From the NCBI GenBank assembly GCA_016808115.1, contig JAEQBH010007414.1, positions 62,001 through 126,000 on the forward strand: a DNA stretch of 64,000 nt. The letters run 5' to 3'. Source of the stretch: Tetrastigma voinierianum. Taxonomy: Eukaryota > Streptophyta > Magnoliopsida > Vitales > Vitaceae. Positions 12,246-23,580 of this stretch are shown piece after piece. Each line of letters begins with the position of its first letter. The first letter of the stretch is position 1. Under the pieces are notes generated by a model. It made no database searches and had not been told where the DNA came from. It worked only from the letters and a program-made list of their open reading frames with translations. The translations under genes and the position numbers were made by a program.

Positions 12246-13800
12246 TTAGCATCCTTTTGCTTCTTGTCTCATCATCCGGTTTATTCTCAAAAAATCTTTT
12301 GTGGCCAGAGACTTGTATAAAAATTTGAATCCTTTTGATTTTGTTCTTGATTTGGCTTCTTGTTCTACCTCAGCTTTCTTCATGATGGTTAGGGAATCGC
12401 GGCAGCCAGCGATTGTTATAAAAAGATTCATGACTCGACTTGAGTTTACGTAGAAGGTCGCGATCTCTTTCAGCTTCATTTCTTTCTTGAAGTCCTCTTT
12501 TGCTCTTGAAGAAACTCTTTCATACGTTCTTCTCTTCTTTTCGACTCTTCCTCCCGTGGCGATCTCTTCTTAACTCTTTTCATAAACTCCTTCCACGAAT
12601 TCTTGTTGCATATTCCACTATTGTTTGCCCTTTCTTCCATCTTTTTTACGTATGGCATTGAGGACCTCAAGTATTGAGATTGTTCTCTTGTTCTCCCACT
12701 TGAGCCTCCTCCACCTTTCTCTGAATGCTACGTTTTGCATGGGAGAGAAACAACTGGGGGATGAATGAAATCTAAGGGGCTTCTTTCATACGCCCTTCAT
12801 CGATGCAAATGTGGAGTATTGACACTGGGGAGGGATTTTGCGGATTCTCTTTCGCTGCGGTACAGCAACCCCGAAAGTCTCCTCTTCTTGTCTTGCCGTT
12901 TGGGCCTTCTCTGGTTTTTAATCAACACCCCCCTTTTTCTTTTGTTTACGGGTCCCTTGCTCGCTTTGTCCCGTGCCGTGGTGATGTCTGGGGCCTCTTC
13001 TTCTCTCCCCGAGACTCCTTCACCACAGCCTTTAAACATAAAACGAGTTATTGTTCTTTGGGTGAGGTATCAGCCCACCTCTTCTTGTTCCTTCATGGTA
13101 CCTCATTATAGAATTTTCAATTATTACTCCTACATTGAGCACCCTTTTAAAAATAGCATATAGCATAATTTTGCTTCACCCCTTTCTCCTTGTACAAATC
13201 TTGGTTGGAGACGAAATGAGGCGAAAATAGAACCATACCTTAACCTCTTCGAGTAAGGCTTCCCACACAGTTCGAGTTTTGGTTACCCTTCACGTCCCGG
13301 TTGTGCTTTTCAGTCGGTGACCCTTTTGGCATCTTCTCAAAATTTGGGTTTTCGAGAGCTTTTAACGGACCCATGCTTGTGCCTACCATTCGCTATGCTT
13401 AGTTAATGGCTTTTGTCCGCCAGCCAGGCCGCACACTCAACGAACACGGTGTTATCTTTCTGCACGGTGGGTAAAAATTCTTTCACCAGCTATTGTGGCG
13501 GAGAAGACGATGCGCGGCTTCCCGACCTCTTTGTTCAATCATCTCCTTGAAAGGGGTAGTAGGGTTTCACGAATCTTCTTTACGTCTGAACCTCTTGTTG
13601 GCGCTAGTGCTTCTTCAGGTTTGGGAATAAGCTTCCTCGTCTGAGAAATCTTCCACACTTCTTCCTTACTACTTGCTTTTCCACTTTCTCTTGTCTGAAT
13701 CCTTTCTTCGAAGTGGCGGAGTGCTCTGCTGGGTGCTTTATGTGGGCATCTCTTTCCATGAGTTCTTCCTGTCGGTTTCTTCTTACGGTTGCACATATTC
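12246..13800 (-). pseudogene. E2 extra ORF after pol, plant-transposon-protein (Transposase_32-like) family, frameshifted
   Basis: Several minus-strand fragments in different frames can be aligned to the E3 ORF at 40912-42283. Shared phrases include a VWFYF-like segment, an IIENSIMRYH segment (E3 has the matching IEESIRGYH phrase in another frame) and RTITRFMF (E3 TTITRLCF). The C-terminal part, 12476-12670, is a charged K/E/R-rich coiled-coil-like stretch. Athila-type elements often carry a downstream ORF that databases label 'putative plant transposon protein' or 'envelope-like'. Its function is not established, and I see nothing that proves an envelope role. It is broken by several frameshifts and stops. 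The domain name comes from recognition by eye, not a profile search. Confidence 0.65.
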
Positions 13801-14117
13801 CTCCATGATCTCTTCAGTTGGAGTGTGAGGTTTGAGAGGTTCGACCATTTAAAGAAAGCTTGGAAGGAGAGGGACTTTTCTAGAAAGGGTCACGAGGAAA
13901 CTAGGGTTTTCGGGAGTAGTCAGAGGGGAAGGAGACGGCTTGGTTTTACGGAGGGGTGGAGGCGGAAGTGGGAAGAAGTTCTCCAACTGCAGTTGCAATT
14001 CCAATCAGGCACGTGAGCTACCCATTGTTTTATTAGAATGCTATGGAACACCAATTAAAAGGATCAAATTTCTTCATGTCGGTAAAGGATCGGACGAATT
14101 GCGCTGACTGTACCGAT

Positions 14118-14300
14118 CGCGTTTTTGCCCCGCGTGGCGCAGATCGAAGCCGATGGGTTCGATGTCGACCGACCGACGTGTTTCGCTGCGCATGATGATG
14201 TCGCGACAACTCCCTCCCACGGTATGCGTCGCGACTTACGTCTTTCTTCCTTCTCTTGGCGCGATCCGCGACATCAATCGCCGTCGCCGAAACTTGTCAC
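14118..14300. promoter_or_regulatory. GTCGCGAC patch between E2 pol and the extra ORF
   Basis: Exact GTCGCGAC lies at 14200-14207 and 14228-14235. Near copies and CGACATCAATCGCCG-type phrases like those in the LTR surround them. On the minus strand the patch lies after the end of pol (about 14640) and before the extra ORF. E3 has a similar patch in the same position (40570-40780), which suggests a second promoter for the extra ORF. That role is inferred. Confidence 0.5.
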
Positions 14301-14639
14301 GGTATTACACCTTTATATTTAATGAACAGAGGTTTTCATTCTTTATCAACTCTCAAATCCTCGACATCAAATAAATCAATTTGCACCAGTTCATATGTAT
14401 TCAGGTAAATTTTCACCACAGAATTTGTATGGAAAAAAGAATGCTTTCCACTGCTGTGTATCTCATACGTGAATTCTTTGGAGTCGTTCTAGTGTCTCTT
14501 CTCTCATTTCCTCGCATTTTTGCACAACACTACGCAACATTATGGAAAGGATTTTGATTAACATAGTACTTGGGTACCAGAAATAGTCACTATATAAAAA
14601 TAAAACTTTTAGAGAGAAAAAATCAAAATTGATTCACAA

Positions 14640-16080
14640 TAAAATTCAAAAATTAGAAGTGAAAGTCTTTTGGGTTGCCTCCCGTCAAGCTACGCTCGGA
14701 TTTTGAGTCCTTAGGCGGACTTACAGCGTTTTGGTTCTTCTTCTTTCTAGGCCAACTTCTTGGGCTCTTCCATTCCTTCCTCCACTGCTTGGAATGGTGC
14801 CCCGGTCTTTGTCCATTGACTTTGAAATCTTCTCCGGTATCAATCATAATATTCTTGCTCGAATGTATTCGCCTTGACACACCAGCACGTGTATGGCAGC
14901 TCCATTTGGTTTCAACTCTGAGCGATTTCGGTCTAGAATGCTTGATGGGAACACGTTCCTCTGCTGTAACTCTTTCACCCGGATCGCTTTGAATCGCCTG
15001 CAGAAACAACTGTCTTATCCTTGGCGGAATTCTAGCATTATCATAGGCTTCATTTCCGATTCTTCGGTGACGGTTGGAGCAATCTCTCCCTGCGGTTTAA
15101 AATCGGATTCAATAACTGATGGCCCACATTGCGCTGTATTCCAATTCCAAGGTAGGTGACATGGTTTGCCAAAAAACAATTCTGTATGGGGACATTCCAA
15201 TTGGGTTTTGTATGTGCGGTTACAGCCAAGCTGAGATGCATCAGTGACTTGGAAGACCAATCCTTTCTGCTTGAAGAGCTCACGGTCTTTCAAGTATTCT
15301 TTTAATCTCCACAATTGGAGATTTACGCTTGTCCATTGGTGCAGGGATGATAAGCTGGGCTCATTACGCCTTTGATCCCATACGCTCGCCAGGTTTTGCA
15401 AATATTTTGTTTGCAAAAATGACCTCCCCATCACTAATGATAGTTTTGGGTGTTCAAAATAAAGGCTTTCAAAATATTGGCCACTGCCCGAAGAAGCTCA
15501 CTACTTGTATTAGCATCATTCTTGGACAAGCCACAACTTCCACCGCATTTGGAAACGCAAATCCAGCGCTAGCGGTATGTCGCGGGATGTTCCCAGTGAT
15601 GGTGAGATGGTCTGTAAATCTATTCCCGTACATCGGATTTGCACCGCCATTATACCTCTTGGGGGCATTTCATTTACGCTCGTGTTCGATCTTTTGGCAT
15701 CTATCACACAATTTCACCCACTGACCTGATATCTCGAAGATAGTGGGCCAATAAGCTTCAGTTGGGTATCTTACGCGAGCTGTTCTTCTCTGAAAAATGA
15801 CCCCCATATGGGCGTGCATGGCAATTCATCGAAATTTTCCCTTGTTCATTTTTAAACACACACTTATTCTTATTAATAATCGACACCTCTTTTAAATAAT
15901 AGTGGATCATCCCAAGTAATACTATTTGTCGGGTTAAGGGTTTCTCTTCTATTGGTAAACTGAATTCTGAAAGAATTACTCCGCAACTAAAAATAGTTCT
16001 GGCTATCGACGCTACCATGGTTGGAGAAACTTTTAAATAGTTGCTTTCATCACGGGAAGTTCTCACGTGTCGATATTATT
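14640..16080 (-). pseudogene. E2 integrase and pol C-terminal tail
   Basis: Minus-strand fragments give the HHCC-type N-terminal region (phrase CVFKNEQGKI then CHARPYGGHF, 15758-16066). Nearer the C-terminus is GKPCHLP followed by an alternating charged segment (15015-15434), typical of the end of the integrase core in Athila-like pol. The DTGEDFKVNGQR phrase (14653-15009) marks the pol tail. The integrase would join element cDNA into host DNA. Reading frame changes several times, so no complete product is encoded here. The catalytic D,D,E set cannot be read continuously. Confidence 0.8.
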
Positions 16081-16600
16081 TTCTCTTCTTCAGCCGATTG
16101 CTTTCTTTCTACTCTTGACGGGTGATCAAGCCTCATTGTCACACCCTTGATTATCATGATCTCCAAGTCAAACTCTTGCAATAACGACACCCGCCCCTTA
16201 TCGATCTTTGGCTTAGCTTTCCTTAACGACATCGGGTACTTGATTCTTCGCTTGATCGGTATGAATATAGCATGGGATCCCAAAATGTCCATTACACAAT
16301 TTTTCACAAGCAAATACTATGGCTACAACATCTCCTTTTCGGTTGTTGAGTAATTTTCTTGTGGTTCATTTGGTGTTCTACTAGCATAATATATGGATCA
16401 CGGGAGCCTCTGGCACCTGCTCTTTGCCCAGGGCGGCTCCGTTGCAAAATCAGCGGCATCACACATTATTTCAAATCCATGATCCCATTAGGATGCGACA
16501 GTATAGGTGCTTGAACCAGCGATCTTGATTTATTCAAAAGCGACCTTGCGGGAGTCATCAAATTAAACCTTGTATCCTTCTCCGGTAATAGGCATGAAGT
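16050..16600 (-). pseudogene. E2 RNase H domain
   Basis: The minus-strand ORF 16050-16313 contains a segment typical of the RNase H end (KYPMSLRKAKP, then LLQEFDLEI, then a degraded DHPSRVE for DHLSRLE). Upstream, to about 16500, frameshifted phrases such as GQRAG and MLVEHQMN match the RNase H start. It would remove RNA from the RNA-DNA hybrid during reverse transcription. It lies between RT and IN in the expected order and is not continuous. Confidence 0.75.
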
Positions 16601-17350
16601 GATTACGGCTATTTTTGATAAGTCTTTGATGAATCTCTATGAAAATCCGGCATGCCCAAAGGAAGCTGCTAACTTTTCTTGTGGTAGGTGGTGCAAAGTT
16701 TTGATGATGGATACCTTAGTTGGTCTACTTCCGGTCAGGTAACGAGAAGTACATGCCCCGAGAACAATACGCTACGGTACCGCTAAAATGGCATTTTCCT
16801 GGTCGGTGCTAGTGTTTTGATAACGGCATCTTTGAGCCTTTGTTTCCTGGGTTCTTCAAACAACGATCAAGCGGATCATACACGGTGAAATCATCCATAA
16901 AAATTTCCATAACCTCTTCAGCAGGATGCAGAAAATATTGATGTACACCGCTTTGAATGTAGCGAGGAGCATTACACGGCAAATGGCATCGCGCCGAAGA
17001 GCGAAGATACCCGTAGGACGCATGTGAAGATGTGGTGCTCTCTTGGTCCGGTCGCGATAGCAATATGATTGTATCTGAATACCCATCGAAAAAACAAAAA
17101 TGAGGTGTCTGCTAATACGTCGACATTTGATCAATGAAGGGGGCAAGGAAATGATCTTTTCTTGGCGGAAGGCGTGTTGCCGGCTTTGCCAGTCATGCGT
17201 ACCTCGTCTGTCCGCGTTCAACTGTTGGATAAATTAAAATTTTTTCTCATTGCGGGATCCTGGTAAACCCACCACTTCTTTGGAACCATGAATTTGGAGG
17301 GCTCACGAGGGGCTATCACGGTATGCATAGATAAAACCAGCATTGCAATT
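16600..17350 (-). pseudogene. E2 reverse transcriptase domain
   Basis: The catalytic motif FMDD is readable on the minus strand at 16890-16901, within MEIFMDDFTVY (ORF 16809-17063). Upstream, in another frame, are remnants of the conserved block before the catalytic loop (an AICRVMLLATFK segment in ORF 16856-17221). At least two frameshifts break the domain within 400 bases. This polymerase copies element RNA into cDNA in the virus-like particle. It is inactive as written. Confidence 0.85.
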
Positions 17351-18050
17351 TGGTACCTGCTGCAACACTTCCTTAAATCGCCCGGATTCGGTCTCGCTTT
17401 GATGTTCTACAGATGGCACGGTTTCTTCAGCGAAATTTTGTGCGTGCAAGTGATCGGTTGACCTGCTGATTCTTCGATGGACCCGCGAAGCTATAGGCTC
17501 TTTATGCTTCTTTTAAGATTTGCGGCAACCTCGTTCTGCCTCATCATCACTAAGTCTAACAAGGAATCGCGGTCTTCTCTTTGGTGATTCTAGTAAGCAT
17601 ACTTAAACCGACTTGGAGAAATTCTTTGACACCGCCCCTCTTCCAGCGGTTTCTTGATGAATTTCCACTTTGTCTGTTTATGTTTGCTCGAGGGTCAACT
17701 TTACGGTTTCTATAGAATGAAAGCGTTATATGGACAATCGAGTAGTGTCGCCTGATATCTTGGGAATTCATCTCTTTTTCATTGATAAAGGCCCCGAGCA
17801 TTACAATCATTGAACATCGGGTTGTGAGTGAACATCATCAACTACATTGCAATTTTCTGTCTATATCTATGATACGCATGCGCGGTCAAGACTGAAAGCG
17901 GCGACTTCTTCTCGACCCTGGTAGAACTCGCTTTTGCATCGTCGAGCTGACTTCAGGTAGCTAGGAATGGTCTCCCATTAGCCGAGGGTACTTGTGAGAT
18001 CTTCTTCCATGTCCCGGAAATGATGAAGTCTTGGAAAAACAAATTTCCCC
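17350..18050 (-). other. E2 linker between protease and RT
   Basis: This stretch should hold the N-terminal part of RT and the PR-RT linker, judged by the order of domains. I cannot follow a frame through it. Short minus-strand ORFs (for example 17556-17810) carry no motif I recognise. Confidence 0.4.
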
Positions 18051-18290
18051 ATGGTGACCGGCATCCTCAAGGCTCAGCACAGAGTTTCACCATCGATCTG
18101 TCTGCCATTTGAAGAGTAGTGAGGGTGGGAATACTCCCACAAGCTTGAGTAGCGGCAACGAGAAAGGGCATCAAGTTTATAGCAGCTTTCTGAGTCTGAA
18201 AGAGCTTTGCGGAATTCAAATTCCTCAATGATGCAAGGTAGCCAAAAGCTCCACACGGGTGCTTCATCTTTTACGGCAATTCTTTATTTA
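18050..18290 (-). pseudogene. E2 aspartic protease
   Basis: Two overlapping minus-strand frames together show the region of the catalytic motif: an ALSDSES phrase in one frame (the family has D-[ST]-G-A-S) and AAINLMP followed by TLQMADRS in the other. E3 shows the same block at 39130-39260 with an intact DSGAS, so the assignment is by direct internal comparison. The protease cleaves the gag-pol precursor. A frameshift falls in the active-site region. Confidence 0.75.
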
Positions 18291-18799
18291 TCACGGCAAC
18301 GAAGTGGCGGTGAATTCCGTCCCTTGCTGCATAACAACGCCCCCTTTCGGCATGTCGGCCCCGAGAATTTTGCATAGGTGGCATCGAGGGGTCTGCACTT
18401 ACGTAAGGGGCATGCGATCTCTAACTACGAAAGGTTTTCAAAAACGCTGCCGAGCTGCTCCTCTATCTTGGATTTGCCGGTCTTTATTGGAAATGGAATC
18501 TGCGAGTGCAGGAAGCCTTTGATATCCTTTACGTCCACTCCTTCTTGCTTTCTGTTGCTTCTTCGCTTTTACGGGCTTTTCTTCTTCTTTCTTCTTACGT
18601 CATTTTTTTTTCTTTCATATTTTCTAACTCCTTCCCTTCTAAGGCTGCCACCGGTCATACGATCCCTTTGGATTCTTCTTTGTGTCACTTGGGAAGGTAT
18701 CTTTCTTACGGCTTTGCGGGGTTAGGGAGCATTTGCCACTACTGTGTCTCGGGTTCTTCGAGGGGATGCATTGGTGGTGGGTGAAAAATTTGAGAGTGT

Positions 18800-20300
18800 T
18801 GCCGGTTGCTTCCAACGCAGCTTTGTTATGAAAGGTTAATAACTTCTTATTATCCCCCGTAATGCGGCATATGTGGCCCGGAGTGGGCCTGCTCGACCAC
18901 GATATTCATTACGTGTTCGTTTAACCTGACGGCGCTGGCTGGTTCCGCCTGGATGGTTGTGATAACCACGAGGGTTACGTCCATGCTGCGAACGAAGCCC
19001 CTCCGCTATATGAGAAGTTCTCATGGTTCCGGTCTTCGGGTGATATGTGGCAGCGAGGTTAGTGGGTTTGAAAATGGTAGAATTTCTGACTCCCGGAAGT
19101 GCCAACCTCTTCGGTGATAAATTGTTCTTCGACTCTCGGCACTTCCCTTTCAACAACTCTCTTTCAGCTGCTCCCTATCTGTGGAGCGGTGTATGTCTAC
19201 ACCTACACCTCTTTGCTTGTCCGGCAATGGCATCCAACTTGGCCTCCATGGCTGTCATCTTTATTCACCATGATCCCCTTTCCTCCGCTTCAGCCTCTTT
19301 GAAAACTCGTAAGGAGTTTCATATTGAATTTAGCCAGGTCTTCAATCGCCCTCTCTTTAAGCTCTCTTCAACACTTTTTTCGCTTGAAATGCTCCACAAC
19401 ATGAAGCATCACGATCCCCTTTGATATATCATTCTGCTGCATGATATACAATGTCCATCCGAGTCTTCTCGTGATCTATCCCATGCATCGGACATCTTCT
19501 CAAAGAACCGCTAAATCTTTCCCAAGCTACGACAAGCCATCTTCCTCGCTGAAACACAATGATTTCCCTCATTCTCTCTGAGGTGAGGGTGGGGGGAAGA
19601 ATCTACCCAAGTAGGCCTCTACTAACTCCCTCCCAAGTATCAACAACCATATGGTAAAGATTCATACCATGTACCGTTGTATCTCTTAGAGAGATCGAAT
19701 GGGGATGCGCTTTTGATAACTTCTAGTCTCACCCCCATTCAATCCTCACATCAGGTTAGCCATCCTCGAAATCTTCCTGTGTGCTTGTTTGTCCTCGTGG
19801 GACACTAGGTAAAACCGATGTTGCCAAACCATTGTAATTAGTGCTGGTTTAAGTTCAAAATTGTTTGCATCAATACTATCGTCGATCAAGGTAGTACTCA
19901 TCTGGCTGGCCGGGCCTTAAGTCCTCCATAGTACGCTGATTGGAGGCCTTCTAGCCGCTTCTGGCGTGCTTGGCCTGATCCTGCTCTTCTGGGCCCGCCA
20001 AGGGTTGAGTTTCCTTTTCTTTCGCTCTTCTTTATCTTTCTCTAAGCTTCCGAGTGTTCTCTAATTCGCGGTCTCCGCCGATCGACGTTGTTCTCGTTTC
20101 CTATGCATTAAAATTTTGTCCCTGAAATCAAAACACACTTACATTAATAGGATGAGTCTGGTCAACAAATATTTTCAATATGGTTTGTTAAAGGTTAATG
20201 GTTAAAAATAACCACTGCTTGAAAAGCTATTTTTGTTCTTTTTCTTCAAAATGTCCAAATTAGCATTTCATTCTTTCGTCTGAATATCGATTTACTAAAT
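18800..20300 (-). pseudogene. E2 gag
   Basis: The minus strand around 19300-19450 encodes an NDISKGI phrase, a degraded cysteine/alanine segment, then IEDLAKFNMK. E3 gag has the same order (NDTSKGIIDASC then IEDLAKCNMK at 37870-38000). The downstream part (18836-19156) is basic and G/R-rich, like the end of gag. It would form the particle core. It follows the PBS by a short leader and is broken by many frameshifts. Its start codon cannot be placed. Confidence 0.7.
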
Positions 20301-20308
20301 TCTTTTGA

Positions 20309-20326
20309 TCCCCGGCAACGGCGCCA
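20309..20326 (-). other. E2 primer-binding site (tRNA-Asp type)
   Basis: The minus strand reads TGGCGCCGTTGCCGGGGA, the standard PBS of Athila/Tat elements, complementary to the 3' end of tRNA-Asp. It lies seven bases inside the LTR end and fixes the orientation of E2. Confidence 0.95.
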
Positions 20327-22066
20327 TAAAACTTGTTGACTGGATCAGAGTATGTACACAAGTGTATAACATAATTACCAAAAGATTATTATCTAATCCC
20401 CGAAGAACGGCGCGCCATATAAACTTGCCGTGGATCGATCATTTGATGTACACCAAATTTATGACGCTATCACCCAAGACTATTATCTAATCCTCGCAAC
20501 AATGCGGCCATAAGACTCGCGAAGACTACATCAATAAATTGTTATGGATCAAAACACCTATTCAAATTTGAGACTTATTACCCAAGCGACTATCGTCTAA
20601 TCCTCAGTAAATAAACCATTAAACTTGAGTGTGAGTTTCTTTAAGTATTACTTGATTAAAAGATATTTTTGTAAGAGTAAACCATTTTCGTGTGGTTTTG
20701 ATCCAGTATACTGCAAGTGCACAGGTCGACAAGTAATAAAATGGATTTAGTCCGCATATTTCCATCCTACGTAGATCTTAAGAATTTTCAATCAACTACC
20801 CTAACTACTTAAGCTCCATACTATTGACGATATTACGATAATGAGATTTTGCTTTTGAAAGCTTGAAATGAATGGACAAAGAAAAAAATGAATGAACAAT
20901 AAATGAGTTGAATATTTGAAACATATCAAAATAACATATTTAGATTTCCACGCTATCTCTAAAAGAAAACATTGAATAATCAGCTATTGTGAAGAATCAA
21001 TTCCTACAGTCTGTACTGCATCTTTGGTTTTCTGAACTATAGATCTTTAAAACTAGTCCAAGGATTAATAAAGTGTGACTGGATCTCTCCATACCACACA
21101 GTTCATCATCTCACCTTAACTGTTCCTCTCGAACACAGGGGGTGAAATAACTACTTTTAAAACTAGCTGCCTTGTTCTCGTATTTTCTTCAATACCTTAA
21201 TACCCTACACAACATGGACTGCACCGAGCTCCTTCAAGTGAGTCATTGCTGAGGTTGCACTATACTGGTTTCTCACCCTCCAAATTAGAATAGCTTACTC
21301 TTTCCTTGATTAGATCCTTTCGCAACACCCGATCGAATTCACTTATTCGAATTGAGGTGAACTCTCCTGTCTACTTAAATTTATAACTCCACTCAACTCA
21401 TTCTCTGCCAAGGAAGTGAGAAAAGGATGTATCGATTTAAATATACGCAGCGTGACAGATCAGCAATATCAAGTTTAAATACTTTTCCGAAAATTGTTTA
21501 CCTTAGGAATGCCTTCTCTGCGGTCACCCGTGCAGGGCCTCCCCCGAAATCGAGTCGAAACAACCTCGCTATGGGCGCCCGCAGGACCGAAATTGGGATC
21601 AATTCCCAAGAACACGCAAAACCGAAGAAGTCGATTTCACATCCGGTTCAGCTATTATGAATAAAATACTCAGCAGAAAGATTATTTCCACAATAACGCC
21701 AATTCAATGGAAGCCTGGTTTCTAAATTATCGATTATACCATACAATGACTTTGTCGATCAAGAAAACCATTGGTAAAACGGAATCGGGTGTTCGAATCC
21801 CAAAATTCCGTCTCGAAATTCAAACAACCGCATGCGAATTTTAAGAAAAACATCCGTGATCTCGCCTCAACTCTTACAAATAACGCTCAAATCCAAATTA
21901 GAACGAAATACATGTGGCCAATCTAATCTAAAATAAAATGGAAAGGTAAAACGAAACAAAGAAAAGAAAAGTAAGAAAAATAAAAAATACAGAGCCTTCA
22001 ACAACCTGCATCTTCTCTTTCTGCTGTCACGCCAAGAGTCGGCTTTCTTCGTTGGTAGCGCCTTCG

Positions 22067-22074
22067 TATTTATA
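22067..22074 (-). promoter_or_regulatory. TATA box of the E2 5' LTR
   Basis: The plus strand reads TATTTATA, so the minus strand reads TATAAATA. It is followed downstream on the minus strand by the likely R/U5 part and preceded by the GTCGCGAC-rich zone. Confidence 0.7.
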
Positions 22075-22119
22075 GGTTCCTCAAGTCGGGCCTCTGCACC
22101 AAATGCGCCTTTTTGTGGA

Positions 22120-23430
22120 TTTCCCAATGGATCGCCCATGTTATCAGCCGTGTCGCGACTTCTCAAAGCCCTTCGCGACATCGCTTGGGCTGGGCACTCA
22201 TGCAAGATTTATCGCAAGTCACATATTCTCCTTGTTTTCTTGTAAGCACCTTATGTCGCGATTAGCGGAATCAATGTCGCGACATCAAATCTTATTCTCT
22301 GCGAACCTTTAAATGATGGTTTCGATGTCGCCGATTATCAATCTCTTGTCGCGGACATCGCCGCTGCCCGCAAATTCTTCAACCGATGATTTCTCGGCGT
22401 CGCGATTATCAATCTCGTCGCGACATCACTTATGGCTCGTAGCTTTCAATTGTCGCTCCTAGTGCTCTGAACATCGATCTCTTGTCGCGACATCGCTTGA
22501 GTCTCGCGCCTCTTGAACTTGTAGTCGTTCTTATGTCGCGACATCGATCTCTTGTCGCGACATCAACTTTAGTCTCCGGAGGCTTCAACCGGGTGTTCCT
22601 TACGTCGCGTAATTCAAAACCCAAGTCGCGACAAAGAGCTACCGCTTTGGAAGCTCATCGGATGGTTCCCGATGTCGCGACATCAATCTTCTTTGTCGTG
22701 ACACAGCCTAATGTTTTTGAAGCTTCCACTGATGGTTCCCCGATGTCACATCAATCTTTGCTCTACAGCCTAATGTATTTCCAAGCTTTCCACTGGCGTG
22801 GTTCCCGATGTCGGACATCAATCTCTTTGTCGCGACATCAACTTTAGAACTGTGAATCGTGAACTGTATTTTCTGCGTCGCGACATCGATCGCCACGCGA
22901 CATCGCCTTATGGCCTTTGGCAGCCTTAAATCGAGAGCGCCGATGTCGCGACATCAACCCTCGTCATCACTTTTTATGGAATTACGCTCTTCTAACTGAA
23001 AAGTCTCATGTCGCGATCTCGACCCTTGTCGCCGACAATAGATTATGGCCTTGTAGCCTTAAACTCGTTGCTTGGTGTCGCGGGACGCTACCCTCTCGTC
23101 GCTACTACGCCTTAAATCACATCGCCATCTTTTTCAAACCCGTCATAGCTTCAAGGTGCTTCTCTCACACGACCCATCCCTCGTCGCGACATCATCTTCG
23201 TCAGCGACATCACGATGTTGTCGCCAATATCATTTCTAAGTCTCTCGTTAGTCTTCGCTGTTTCATATTGTAATGCCTCGTCGCGACCTGCATCGCTTCT
23301 CGACTTTCCCGATGTCGCGACCCGCATAATCGACACGTAAGCCCAAAACCGCAACATTACACCTCGCCGTTTTCATTTCTCGCCTCGCCATTTTCTCAGA
23401 TTTTTACTCCGGCAATCGATTGTCGCGATT
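22120..23430. repeat. GTCGCGAC palindrome-rich zone in the E2 5' LTR
   Basis: I count about a dozen exact GTCGCGAC, several extended to the perfect 14-base palindrome GATGTCGCGACATC (for example near 22671 and 22943). They are set in imperfect repeats of about 75-80 bases, each with a GATGGTTCCCGATGT-like phrase and often a second GTCGCGACATC following AATCTCTT. The zone is directly upstream of the TATA box on the minus strand. Confidence 0.8.
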
Positions 23431-23580
23431 TTTCTAACGCTTTTTTCTCTTTCTTTCACACTCCCACTAATAACAAATTAGTGAGTTTCTTCATACTCCC
23501 TCACATATTAATTATTCTTCGTATGAAAACTTAAAAAACAGAAAAATGGATTAAAATAATTTTAATTTTTAAGCTCATCG

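Larger units (their letters stand above)
7181..23580 (-). mobile_element. E2: Athila/Tat-type Ty3/gypsy retrotransposon, full length but degenerate
   Basis: Two direct copies of a sequence of about 3.2 kb (7181-10308 and 20334-23580) bracket an internal region. Read on the minus strand, that region shows a PBS, gag, protease, RT, RNase H, integrase and an extra ORF. The order PR-RT-RH-IN and the tRNA-Asp-type PBS place it among Ty3/gypsy elements of the Athila/Tat branch. Flanking DNA on both sides is the 135-bp satellite, and its phase resumes correctly on the far side, so E2 inserted into one continuous array. Every coding domain is frameshifted, from decay, sequencing error or both. I could not fix a clean target duplication (left flank GACCG; right flank about CACCC). 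Confidence 0.9.
20334..23580 (-). repeat. E2 5' LTR (right copy)
   Basis: This is the direct repeat of 7181-10308. On the minus strand it runs from CGATGAGCTT (23580) to GTCAACA (20334), adjacent to the PBS. The right flank at 23581 is satellite. It contains a TATA box and a palindrome-rich zone. The two LTRs differ by many small indels, too unevenly for me to estimate age. Confidence 0.9.

Noticed and set aside
13539..14016. Overlapping opposite-strand ORFs as host genes
   Set aside because: The minus-strand piece fits the E2 extra ORF by position and comparison with E3; the plus-strand one is its shadow.
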